Source: Candidatus Tenderia electrophaga
Lineage (GTDB): Bacteria; Pseudomonadota; Gammaproteobacteria; Tenderiales; Tenderiaceae
Direction of reading: 5' to 3'
Length of the DNA: 64,000 bases
Assembly: GCA_001447805.1 (NCBI GenBank)
Contig: CP013099.1
Span: 1,798,001 to 1,862,000 of the forward strand
In this document: in pieces, positions 48,763 to 56,079 of the stretch
How positions within the stretch are numbered: the first letter of the stretch is position 1
Layout: every line of letters starts with the position of its first letter
Program-made: the position numbers and the translations under genes
Notes under the pieces: model-generated
The model's input: the letters and a program-made list of their open reading frames with translations, nothing else
Databases searched by the model: none
What the model was told of the DNA's origin: nothing

Positions 48763-49056
48763 ATGTCTAAAATAATTGGGCTCATCTTTTTATTCATTCT
48801 CGCCGCGGTGGTGATCAGCTTTACCACCCTCAATGCGCAATCCATCCAGATTGATTATTACCTCGGTTCAGCGGAAATCCCCCTGGCCATCGCCTTGGTG
48901 ATCGCCATCGCCGCGGGTATCCTGTTCGGATTCGTCGCCAGTTTTGGCATGGTGTTGAGATTGAAGCGGGAAAATCACCGACTGAAAAAATCCGCCAAAA
49001 GCGCAGAAAGCGAACTCGTCTCTTTGAAAGCCGCACCCTCCCAGCACAGCCATTAA
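48763..49056 (+). CDS. lapA: Lipopolysaccharide assembly protein A domain protein
   Basis: 97 residues: two membrane helices (about 3-23 and 40-65) around a short periplasmic loop (AQSIQIDYYLGSAEIP), then a charged coiled-coil tail (KRENHRLKKSAKSAESELVSLK). Matches the LapA/DUF1049 family that works with LapB to control LpxC and LPS synthesis. GGGGAGGAG precedes ATG 48763. It is 1 bp from lapB. Confidence 0.92.
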   Translation: MSKIIGLIFLFILAAVVISFTTLNAQSIQIDYYLGSAEIPLAIALVIAIAAGILFGFVASFGMVLRLKRENHRLKKSAKSAESELVSLKAAPSQHSH

Positions 49057-49057
49057 A

Positions 49058-50233
49058 ATGGAATTGAGTCTGCTCTGGCTTCTCCTTCCTGTCGCGGCGG
49101 CCTCCGGCTGGTATGCGGCGCGGCGCGAATATCAAAAAAAGGCCCGGCAGTCGGCCGCCAATCTGCCCCAGGATTACTACAAGGGGCTGAACTTCATCCT
49201 CAACGAACAGCCCGACAAGGCCATTGACGTATTTATGAAATTGTCGGAGTTGGACGACACCACCATCGAAATCCATCTGGCCCTGGGCAGTCTGTTCCGG
49301 CGTCGCGGCGAGGTCGACCGCGCCATCCGTCTGCACCAGAACCTAATCAATCGTCCCAATCTGAGCGCCGTGCTCTACAGTCAGGCCCTGCAGGAACTGG
49401 CCCTGGATTACACCAGCGCCGGTTTGCTGGATCGGGCGGAAAATCTATGCCTGGAACTGGTGGACGTGGACGGACGCAACCTCGCCGCGCTGCGCCTGCT
49501 GCGCGATATCTACCAACAGGAAAAGGAATGGTTTCGCGCCATTGATGTGGCGCGCAAGATCAGCGCCTGCCTGGGCGAGCCCCAGTCTCTGATGATCGCC
49601 CATTACTACTGTGAAATGGCCGAGCAGGCCTGGCGTAAGGACGATCCGGTCCAGGCCCAGCGCATGCTCGACAAGGCATTGCAGGAAGACCCGCGCTGCG
49701 GCCGCGCCTTTATGATTCGCGGCCGCATCGAGCAGCAGCGCGGCAATTACGACGCCGCCATTTCCGCCTATCAGAAGCTCGAATCCAAGGCGCCGGAATA
49801 CATGTCCGAGATCCTGCAGGAATTAAAGACCTGTTATCAGGCCATCGGCCAAAGGGAAAAGATGGTCACCTATTTGAAGCGCATCATCCGCCATCATCAC
49901 GGCGTCGAACTGGTGTTGACCGCCGCGCACATGCTGCAGGAATACGAAGGCGCGGATGTTGCCTTGGCGTTTCTCGGCCACGAGGTGACGGAGCGGCCCT
50001 CGCTGCGCGGGGTGCAATATCTGCTCGAGCTGGACTTGGGCCAGGTCAATGACGAAAAGGGTTATCTGGCGGTGATCAAGGCATCCTTGGACAAGCTGCT
50101 GGCCAACAAGCCGGTGTATCGTTGCAACAGCTGCGGCTTTACCGGGGTGGAGATGCATTGGTGCTGTCCGAGCTGTAAGAAGTGGTCGAGCATCAAGCCG
50201 ATCCATGAGTTTCAGTGGGGGGCGAGTATCTAG
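49058..50233 (+). CDS. lapB: Lipopolysaccharide assembly protein B
   Basis: 391 residues: an N-terminal membrane helix (about 3-20), nine or so TPR-like helices (about 45-330) and a C-terminal rubredoxin-like metal site [21 protein letters not shown] (two CxxC). LapB (YciM) guides FtsH to degrade LpxC, balancing LPS and phospholipid. Next to lapA, upstream of pyrF, as in E. coli. Confidence 0.95.
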   Translation: MELSLLWLLLPVAAASGWYAARREYQKKARQSAANLPQDYYKGLNFILNEQPDKAIDVFMKLSELDDTTIEIHLALGSLFRRRGEVDRAIRLHQNLINRPNLSAVLYSQALQELALDYTSAGLLDRAENLCLELVDVDGRNLAALRLLRDIYQQEKEWFRAIDVARKISACLGEPQSLMIAHYYCEMAEQAWRKDDPVQAQRMLDKALQEDPRCGRAFMIRGRIEQQRGNYDAAISAYQKLESKAPEYMSEILQELKTCYQAIGQREKMVTYLKRIIRHHHGVELVLTAAHMLQEYEGADVALAFLGHEVTERPSLRGVQYLLELDLGQVNDEKGYLAVIKASLDKLLANKPVYRCNSCGFTGVEMHWCCPSCKKWSSIKPIHEFQWGASI

Positions 50234-50265
50234 ACGTTGTGCTCGACAAATCGCTCTACAATAGA

Positions 50266-50973
50266 ATGACTGCCGATAATAAACCCATCATCATCGCACT
50301 CGATTTTCCCAGCGCGGCACCGGCGCTCGAGCTGGCGGAACGTCTCGATCCCGACCGCTGTCGTCTCAAAGTGGGCAAGGAGCTATTCACCCGCGCAGGG
50401 CCGGCTGTGGTGGAGCAGTTGCAATCCAAGGGCTTTGAGGTCTTCCTCGATCTCAAATTTCACGACATCCCCCATACCACGGCAGCCGCTTGCAGTGCCG
50501 CCGCCGAGCTGGGTGTCTGGATGGTCAACGTCCATGCCTCGGGCGGACGGCGCATGATGGAAGCAGCGCGCGAGGCCATCGACGCAGGGCGGCATCGTCC
50601 CCTGCTGATCGCCGTCACCGTGCTGACCAGCATGTCCGCCGACGAGCTGACCGAAATCGGTTTGTTCACCGACCCGGCGGATCAGGTCATGCGCCTGGCG
50701 CGCCTGGCGCATCAATCCGGGCTGGACGGCCTGGTGTGTTCCGCGCAAGAGGCCGCCAAACTGCGCGACGAATTCGGTGCCGGGTTCAAGCTAGTCACCC
50801 CGGGTGTCCGACCGGCCGGGGCCGACAGCGGCGATCAACGCCGGATCATGACGCCGGAACAGGCGCTCCAGGCCGGCGCCAGCTACCTGGTCATCGGCCG
50901 TCCCATCACTCAGGCGACTGATCCGGTCGCCGCCTTCGAACATATCCAACAACAAATCGCTGTGTCTCGATAA
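50266..50973 (+). CDS. pyrF: Orotidine 5'-phosphate decarboxylase
   Basis: Final UMP step, 235 residues. Motifs [17 protein letters not shown] (about 7-23), the catalytic [12 protein letters not shown] (about 60-71), [11 protein letters not shown], the VTPGVRPAG phosphate loop and [12 protein letters not shown] 50266 matches the family start; an in-frame ATG at 50215 would overlap lapB. Only a weak purine-rich site lies before it. Confidence 0.97.
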   Translation: MTADNKPIIIALDFPSAAPALELAERLDPDRCRLKVGKELFTRAGPAVVEQLQSKGFEVFLDLKFHDIPHTTAAACSAAAELGVWMVNVHASGGRRMMEAAREAIDAGRHRPLLIAVTVLTSMSADELTEIGLFTDPADQVMRLARLAHQSGLDGLVCSAQEAAKLRDEFGAGFKLVTPGVRPAGADSGDQRRIMTPEQALQAGASYLVIGRPITQATDPVAAFEHIQQQIAVSR

Positions 50974-50993
50974 CAGGGCGCGCCCAACCAGTC

Positions 50994-51014
50994 CCCCTCT
51001 TCGCAAAAGAGGGG
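50994..51014. repeat. C-rich hairpin repeat after pyrF
   Basis: CCCCTCTT-CGCAA-AAGAGGGG: 8-bp stem, 21 bp after the pyrF stop. No T-tract, so a repeat-family piece or weak terminator. It belongs to the 419-bp spacer 50974-51392, which holds three such pieces and no supported gene. Confidence 0.6.
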
Positions 51015-51089
51015 CCAGGAAGGATGGCGTAACTTGTTCCTCTGCCAGGCGATGAATCCACATAACTCTGCTAAGGCGTGACAACCCGC

Positions 51090-51127
51090 CTCCCCCTTTG
51101 GAAAAGGGGGAGTGAGGGGGATTTGAG
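51090..51127. repeat. Palindromic C-rich repeat, one outer arm missing
   Basis: CTCCCCCTTT-GGA-AAAGGGGGAG (10-bp perfect stem) followed by TGAGGGGGATTTG, the right outer arm seen in the 43.2-kb element (GGGGGGATTT). The left outer arm is absent. Confidence 0.65.
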
Positions 51128-51141
51128 GAATCTGACTCGAC

Positions 51142-51177
51142 TGTTAAATTCCCCGCCCGCTTTTTTCAAAGGGGAAT
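51142..51177. repeat. Diverged copy of the C-rich palindrome
   Basis: TGTTAAATTCCCC at the start matches the flank and arm of the 43.2-kb copy (TGTTAAATCCCCC). ATTCCCC pairs with GGGGAAT at 51171-51177 around a T-rich loop. A related but decayed copy. Confidence 0.55.
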
Positions 51178-51392
51178 GACCGCGCCAAGATTGATGTGGG
51201 TACCCATGTTAGGAGGGGAAGGGCTTTGGTAGGCACCCTTCGAACCAGGGGAAATTTAAATGGGCGGCAAATCGCCCCAAATCCCCCCGATCAACATATT
51301 GACCAATCATCACAGATTGTGCATCCTAAAACTGCATTAAAAAAATGCATAATTAAGTAGGCACTAACATTCAAAATAATAAAGGGGGTTTT

Positions 51393-51665
51393 ATGTTTAA
51401 GCATATTGTTATGGCTGTCGCGCTGATGTTTGCTGCCTTCACGGCACAGGCGGCAGATACGATCGACATCAACCAGGCCGACGAGCAGGTGCTAGCGAGT
51501 GAGTTAGTCGGCATCGGCCCGACCAAGGCCAAGGCGATCGTGAAACACCGTGAAGAGCACGGTCCATTTCGTAACGCCGATGAGTTGACCGAGGTCTCCG
51601 GTATCGGTGAAAAGACCGTTGAAAAGATCCGCGACAAACTCTCGTTTTCAGACGAAAGCAAATAG
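51393..51665 (+). CDS. ComEA-like helix-hairpin-helix protein, periplasmic
   Basis: 90 residues: signal peptide (MFKHIVMAVALMFAAFTAQA, cleavage about residue 20), then one HhH2 module with DINQADEQVLASELVGIGPTKAKAI and ADELTEVSGIGEKTVEKIRDKL. This is the short ComEA of Gammaproteobacteria, a DNA-binding protein that pulls DNA through the outer membrane in competence. It lacks a membrane anchor. Monocistronic with a strong terminator; RBS AAGGGGG before ATG. Confidence 0.9.
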   Translation: MFKHIVMAVALMFAAFTAQAADTIDINQADEQVLASELVGIGPTKAKAIVKHREEHGPFRNADELTEVSGIGEKTVEKIRDKLSFSDESK

Positions 51666-51687
51666 TCGTATTTCCATGATGACCCAA

Positions 51688-51717
51688 ACGCCATGCCGAG
51701 TGCATGGCGTTTTTTTT
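51688..51717 (+). terminator. Rho-independent terminator after the ComEA gene
   Basis: ACGCCATGC-CGAGT-GCATGGCGT followed by a T-rich tract (T8), a textbook structure 22 bp past the stop. Confidence 0.92.
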
Positions 51718-51861
51718 GGTCTCCTGTTTGAGATGCTCGGGGATGGATAACTAGAGTGCTTGGGGCCAGGGGAGAGCTGGGCGAGATTTAATAAACTCTA
51801 ATATACTCCATTTAATACGTCACCCATGCAGAGGGATGGGAAGGGGGTGTTACCAAGAAAT

Positions 51862-51911
51862 GCGTCAGTAAAACAACAAAAATCGCGGTTGTTGCTGTAA
51901 AATACTGACGC
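51862..51911 (+). promoter_or_regulatory. Long nested hairpin in the manC leader
   Basis: GCGTCAGTA (51862-51870) is the exact reverse complement of TACTGACGC (51903-51911); inside it AACAAC (51872-51877) pairs with GTTGTT (51888-51893). The 50-bp structure ends 49 bp upstream of manC. It may be an attenuator, an RNA-stability element or an operator. The spacer 51718-51960 holds no gene. Confidence 0.5.
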
Positions 51912-51960
51912 TTACCGGCACAAAGATTGGCTGCGCAGCATAAATGAAAGCTTTATAAAG

Positions 51961-53463
51961 ATGGATATTCAACCCGTAATTCTGAGCGGCGGCTCCGGCA
52001 CCCGCCTGTGGCCACTCTCCCGCGAACACTATCCGAAACAATTGATCGCTCTGTGTGGAGAAAACACCCTGCTGCAAGACACCGTGCTCCGCCTGGATGG
52101 ATTGGAAGAAAGGGCGGCCAATCCCGCTGAAACGTTCTCAGTCAAAGCCCCGCTGATCATCGCCAACGAAGAACACCGCTTCCTCATCGCCGAACAACTG
52201 CGCCAAATCAGTCAGCCCTTCGAAAAGATCATCCTCGAGCCGGTAGGTCGCAATACTGCCCCGGCCCTGACCCTGGCCGCCCTGGCGGCGGTTCGAGGCG
52301 GCGACGATCCCATCCTGCTGGTTATGCCGGCGGATCATGTGATCCAGAGCGTCGAGGCCTTCCAGCAGGCCATCCTGCAGGGCGCCAAACTGGCCAGCGA
52401 CAATTACCTGGTCACCTTCGGTATCGTCCCTGACGCACCGGAAACCGGCTATGGGTATATCAAAAAGGGCGAAGCTCTCGGCGGCGGCGCAAGCCAGATT
52501 GCCCAATTCGTGGAAAAACCCGACCAGGCCACTGCAGAAACATATCTGGATTCTGGCCAATACCTCTGGAACAGCGGCATGTTCATGATGCGCGCCTCGG
52601 TCTGGCTGGCGGCCATCGAAAAACATCAGCCCAAAATGGCGGCGGCCTGCAAAGAGGCCTGCGAAAAGGGGCGCGAGGATGTGGACTTCTACCGGGTCGA
52701 CCACAACAGCTTCGAGGCCTGTCCCAGCGACTCCATCGACTACGCCGTAATGGAAAGAATCACCGCCTTACCCCCTCTCCGCCATGGGGGAGAGGGCGGG
52801 GGTGAGGGGGTGAAGAACACGCCCTTCAACGCGGCCGTTATCCCTCTAAACGCCCAATGGTCCGACGTAGGCTCCTGGTCCAGCCTCTGGGAGGTAAGTG
52901 ACAAGGGTGACGATGGCAATGTCATCAAGGGTGACGTCTACACCCACAACACAAAAAACAGCCTGCTGATTTCCGAATACCGCCTCCTGGCCACCGCCGG
53001 CCTGGACGATGTCATCGTGGTCGAAACCGCCGACGCGGTCATGGTGGCGGCAAAGGACCATGCCCAAGACGTGAAGAAACTGGTGGAGAGCCTGAAAGGG
53101 GACCAGCGCAGCCATCATCAAAGCCATCGGAAGGTCTATCGACCGTGGGGCTGCTATGAATCCATTGATGGCGGTGACCGGTTTCAGGTTAAACGGATCA
53201 CCGTCAAGCCCGGTGCCTCGCTGTCGTTACAGATGCACCATCATCGCGCCGAGCATTGGGTGGTGGTGCGAGGCACTGCAAAGGTGACCTGCGGTGAAAA
53301 ACAGGTTTTGTTGACTGAGAATCAGTCGACGTATATACCGATTGGGGTGACACATCGATTGGAGAATCCGGGGACCATCCCACTTGACTTGATCGAGGTG
53401 CAATCGGGGAGTTACCTGGGTGAAGACGATATCGTCCGGTTCGAGGATGTGTACGGGCGGTAA
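51961..53463 (+). CDS. manC: Mannose-1-phosphate guanylyltransferase / mannose-6-phosphate isomerase
   Basis: Makes GDP-mannose for surface polysaccharide. 500 residues: guanylyltransferase with PVILSGGSGTRLWPLSRE (about 5-22), VEKPDQ and NSGMFMMRA, and a C-terminal cupin isomerase domain (from about 385, with VYRPWGCYE, GASLSLQMHHHRAEHW and the C-terminal YLGEDDIVR). Residues about 268-289 are an extra Gly/Glu-rich insert encoded by a palindromic repeat; the family normally goes directly from the YAVMER part to the AAVIPL part, and length is about 20 above usual. It is the first gene of the polysaccharide region. Confidence 0.94.
   Translation: MDIQPVILSGGSGTRLWPLSREHYPKQLIALCGENTLLQDTVLRLDGLEERAANPAETFSVKAPLIIANEEHRFLIAEQLRQISQPFEKIILEPVGRNTAPALTLAALAAVRGGDDPILLVMPADHVIQSVEAFQQAILQGAKLASDNYLVTFGIVPDAPETGYGYIKKGEALGGGASQIAQFVEKPDQATAETYLDSGQYLWNSGMFMMRASVWLAAIEKHQPKMAAACKEACEKGREDVDFYRVDHNSFEACPSDSIDYAVMERITALPPLRHGGEGGGEGVKNTPFNAAVIPLNAQWSDVGSWSSLWEVSDKGDDGNVIKGDVYTHNTKNSLLISEYRLLATAGLDDVIVVETADAVMVAAKDHAQDVKKLVESLKGDQRSHHQSHRKVYRPWGCYESIDGGDRFQVKRITVKPGASLSLQMHHHRAEHWVVVRGTAKVTCGEKQVLLTENQSTYIPIGVTHRLENPGTIPLDLIEVQSGSYLGEDDIVRFEDVYGR
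52770..52815. repeat. Palindromic repeat inserted in frame inside manC
   Basis: CCCTCTCC (52773-52780) pairs with GGAGAGGG (52789-52796), followed by CGGGGGTGAGGGGG, the right outer arm of a common bacterial C-rich palindrome; the left outer arm is missing. It is read as residues of the extra segment of ManC. Confidence 0.7.
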
Positions 53464-53514
53464 TAGAAGACCGCCGGCAGACAAAAATATTCGCTGCCCC
53501 TCCCTAAACTTCCC

Positions 53515-53543
53515 TTTACATGCTTGATTTTCCTATCTAGAAT
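53515..53543 (+). promoter_or_regulatory. Sigma70-type promoter of the polysaccharide cluster
   Basis: TTTACA (53515-53520), 17-bp spacer, TAGAAT (53538-53543). Close to consensus. A start near 53550 gives a leader of about 300 nt that contains the ops element and the tandem array. Confidence 0.6.
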
Positions 53544-53706
53544 GGGTTTTTGTTCACTGGCTGAACAGAATGATTGCGCCTATTGGTACGCACTGTATGT
53601 CGATATATCGTGTTGTCGGCTTTTAGTGTGCAGTTGTCAGTAGTCAGGGGTTACCAACTGAAACCTTGATTCTGGATTATGTTGAACCTGATTTGGGGTG
53701 AAGCAG

Positions 53707-53718
53707 GGCGGTAGCGTG
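53707..53718 (+). promoter_or_regulatory. ops element (RfaH recruitment site, JUMPstart core)
   Basis: GGCGGTAGCGTG matches the E. coli ops sequence exactly, preceded by AAGCAGG, which resembles the 3' part of JUMPstart, and followed by CC and a T5 run. It lies about 160 nt inside the predicted transcript and 480 bp upstream of the rfaH-like gene. Confidence 0.88.
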
Positions 53719-53771
53719 CCTTTTTGAGCTGTTTCTTTAATTAGTGGGTTACCGACTACCGTTTACTGACA

Positions 53772-53843
53772 CTACTGACCCTACTGACCCTACTGACCCT
53801 ACTGACCCTACTGACCCTACTGACCCTACTGACCCTACTGACC
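53772..53843 (+). repeat. 9-bp tandem array CTACTGACC x8
   Basis: Eight identical units, with degenerate copies just before (TTTACTGACA) and after. It ends 10 bp before the TTG start of the regulator. GTCAGTAG, an inverted copy of the unit core, lies at 53637-53644. The spacer 53464-53853 contains no gene besides the promoter, ops and this array. Confidence 0.93.
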
Positions 53844-53853
53844 CACTGTTACT

Positions 53854-54201
53854 TTGATCTTAAACGACGAAACTCGCTATCAACTGCTCAAATTACTCGA
53901 GCAGAACCCGAATCTCACACAACGCGCATTGGCTAGTGAGTTGGGGATCAGTCTAGGCAAAACAAATTACTGTCTTAATGCCCTGATAGAAAAGGGTTGG
54001 ATTAAAACGCGTAATTTTCGCCGCAATAAAAAAAAGTTAGGTTATGTCTATTTGTTGACGACCAAAGGACTTGATGAAAAAGCACGTATGACATTAAAGT
54101 TTCTGCGCCTCAAGCAACAGGAATATGATGAACTAGTTAAAGAAATCGAAGCACTTCGTGAAGAAGCCGCTTTGATCAATTTAGCTGAGGAGGGGGAATG
54201 A
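53854..54201 (+). CDS. EPS-associated MarR-type transcriptional regulator
   Basis: 115 residues: winged helix (about 8-70; RYQLLKLLEQNPNLTQRALASELGIS, then NYCLNALIEKGWIKTRNF) and a C-terminal coiled coil (about 75-110). Matches the MarR-family EPS-associated regulators found at the head of exopolysaccharide clusters. The start is TTG 53854, with no Shine-Dalgarno and the 9-bp array directly upstream, so translation may be weak or controlled. ATGA overlap with the rfaH-like gene suggests coupling. Confidence 0.85.
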   Translation: MILNDETRYQLLKLLEQNPNLTQRALASELGISLGKTNYCLNALIEKGWIKTRNFRRNKKKLGYVYLLTTKGLDEKARMTLKFLRLKQQEYDELVKEIEALREEAALINLAEEGE

Positions 54202-54722
54202 TAGAAGCACATCAGCAATGGTTTGTAGTTCAAACCAAGCCACGTAAAGAGTCAGTGGCTTCAGAAAATCTGGAGCGGCAGGGTTACACAGCCTACTGCC
54301 CCAAAATAACCATATCTAAACGTCGCAAGCAGCGTTGGTGTCAAATCGTCGAGCCCCTGTTTCCTCGTTATCTGTTTGTTAAGCTCGAAGTAGGTGAGGA
54401 TGATTTTTCTCCCATCCGTTCGACACTAGGTGTTCAGAACTTGGTTCGATTCGGTGAAAAAACTGCAGTTATGCCGGAACAAGTGATTGAAGCAATCAGG
54501 TCGCAGGAGCATTGCTTTTTGGATCAGTGTGCAAATCATCCTGATTGGAAAGCTGGCGATACTGTTGAAATTATAGAAGGGCCCTTTGCAGGCCTTAAAG
54601 GTGTTTTTCAAACCAAAAATGGAGAAGAACGGGCCATTGTGTTGCTGAAATTACTCGGGCGCGATAGCTGTGTATCAGTAAATGTGGATACGTTAGCTTC
54701 CCGACCTACCCACGAAAAGTAG
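54198..54722 (+). CDS. rfaH: RfaH-like transcription antiterminator (NusG paralogue)
   Basis: 174 residues: an N-terminal NusG/NGN domain (about 6-105; WFVVQTKPRKE, LERQGYTAYCPKI, PLFPRYLFVKL, LGVQNLVRFG) and a KOW C-terminal domain (about 120-165; AGDTVEIIEGPFAGLKGVF). The sequence WFVVQTKPR and the CPK region are RfaH-like rather than housekeeping NusG. RfaH binds ops in paused transcription complexes and suppresses termination in long polysaccharide operons; an ops element lies 0.48 kb upstream. The last residues (about 170-174) and the TAG stop come from the left inverted repeat of the inserted IS. Confidence 0.9.
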   Translation: MIEAHQQWFVVQTKPRKESVASENLERQGYTAYCPKITISKRRKQRWCQIVEPLFPRYLFVKLEVGEDDFSPIRSTLGVQNLVRFGEKTAVMPEQVIEAIRSQEHCFLDQCANHPDWKAGDTVEIIEGPFAGLKGVFQTKNGEERAIVLLKLLGRDSCVSVNVDTLASRPTHEK

Positions 54723-54750
54723 ACACACATCATTAATGCAATAATATCTA

Positions 54751-55074
54751 ATGAGACGTGTCACTATGGCTAGAATGAAAACCAACGCATATTCTGAAGC
54801 ATTCCGTAAAGAGGCGGTTCGTCTTGCAAACCTGCCAGACCGAACAGCCACCGATGTAGCCAAAGAGCTGGGGATTCATCCCGGGCAAATCTACAACTGG
54901 CGGACTCAATTCAGTAAGCTATCCAAGGGTCAATTCAAAAAGGTGGATGGTGTGGACTATTCAAAAGAAGAAGCCGAGGAGATTCGTCGGCTGAAAAAGG
55001 AAGTCTCCAAACTCAAAGAGGAGCGTGACTTCCTAAAAAAAGCGACGGCGTACTTTGCCAAGGAAGACAAGTAA
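54751..55074 (+). CDS. IS3-family transposase OrfA
   Basis: 107 residues: an N-terminal helix-turn-helix (YSEAFRKEAVRLAN, VAKELGIHPGQIYNWRTQF) and a leucine-zipper-like coiled coil (EIRRLKKEVSKLKEERDFLKK). Binds the element's ends. ATG 54751 and 54766 are both possible starts. It ends with an A7 frameshift signal before its stop. Confidence 0.9.
   Translation: MRRVTMARMKTNAYSEAFRKEAVRLANLPDRTATDVAKELGIHPGQIYNWRTQFSKLSKGQFKKVDGVDYSKEEAEEIRRLKKEVSKLKEERDFLKKATAYFAKEDK
55035..55041 (+). promoter_or_regulatory. Programmed -1 frameshift site of the IS3 element
   Basis: A run of seven A (CTA AAA AAA GCG in the orfA frame) allows slippage to the orfB frame, giving the fused reading KYALIQSLRDEFHIN just before orfB's first Met. 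IS3-family elements use such A-rich sites to make the OrfAB transposase. Confidence 0.75.
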
Positions 55075-55118
55075 AGTACGCCCTAATCCAGTCATTACGT
55101 GACGAATTCCACATCAAT

Positions 55119-55955
55119 ATGATGTGTCAGTTGCTGGGGGTGTCCCGTTCTGGATACTATGCCTGGTTAAAACGCCCGGTCAGCCAACGCCGACAACGCA
55201 GAGATTTGGTGTGCGATGCCGTTGAAGCCACCTATCATGGCTTCAAGCGACGCTATGGTGCCCCCAGGCTTACCGTAGAGCTGAACGAACAGGGAATCGA
55301 CTGCAGCCTGAATCATGTCGCCATGCTACTCAAGGAAAAAGGCCTCAGGGCTCGAAATGGCAAAGGCTTCAAATACCGTGCGCGCATTGAATCCAAAACC
55401 AATGTCAGCGACAACCTGCTGGGGCGGCGATTTGAGACGAATGCACCCAACCGGAAATGGGTGTCAGATATCACCTATATCAAGGTGGGTAGAGTCTGGG
55501 TTTATTTAGCAGTTGTGCTGGACCTGTATTCACGCAGAGTCATTGGCTGGGCACTGGATACGCATATGCGCGAGGGGCTTATTTTGGAGGCCTTTAATAT
55601 GGCCGTGTCCAGGCGAGACATTCAGGGTAATCTAATGCTGCACTCAGATCGAGGCGTACAGTACCGCGGGCATGAGTATCAGGCGGCTCTGGAAGAGAAC
55701 GGTGTGCGGTGCAGCATGAGCCGCAAAGGTGACTGCTGGGACAATGCTGTGATGGAGTCATTCTTCAGTCGTTTGAAGGTTGAGCTCGTTTAAGCGGAGA
55801 ATTACACAAATGTTGAAGAAGCCAGGGCAGGAATCTTCGAATATATTGAGCTGTTCTATAATCGAGTCAGACGGCATTCCGCCATTGGTTATACCAGTCC
55901 GGTTGAATATGAACAGAAATTTAAGAATTTTACCGTGTCCACTATTCGTGGGTAG
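55119..55955 (+). pseudogene. IS3-family transposase OrfB, interrupted by a nonsense codon
   Basis: rve/DDE integrase-type domain. Catalytic residues visible: Asp in WVSDITYI, Asp in HSDRGVQYR and Glu in AVMESFFSRLK. An in-frame TAA at 55791-55793 stands where relatives have Tyr (ELV-stop-AENYTNVEEAR); the same frame then stays open for 53 more codons to TAG at the IS end. Translation from the first ATG gives 224 residues with the triad but no C-terminal piece. The element is probably inactive unless readthrough or complementation occurs. Confidence 0.88.
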
Positions 55956-56079
55956 GACCACTTCGTAATAACGGAACGGTAGTTAACAACATACAAGTGA
56001 AGAGAAAATATAGTAATACACATTTTAGGTTATACACTGATTTGCCTAATTCTTCTGAGGAGTCAGTGAAAGGATATGT

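Larger units (their letters stand above)
54706..55955 (+). mobile_element. IS3-family insertion sequence (1,250 bp)
   Basis: Terminal inverted repeats of 21 bp (54706-54726 and 55935-55955; 19 of 21 positions match; left end starts CTACCCACGA). Direct repeat GAC (54703-54705 and 55956-55958) fits a 3-bp target duplication. It carries orfA and orfB in the -1 arrangement. The orfB natural stop TAG is the last three bases of the element. It sits at the very end of rfaH. Confidence 0.92.

Noticed and set aside
50974-51392. A gene in the spacer between pyrF and the ComEA gene
   Set aside because: Only short frames exist and the DNA is made of palindromic repeat pieces and AT-rich leader.
53670-53718. 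Full 39-bp JUMPstart sequence
   Set aside because: Only the ops core and the preceding AAGCAGG match; the 5' half of JUMPstart is not recognisable, so only the ops element is called.
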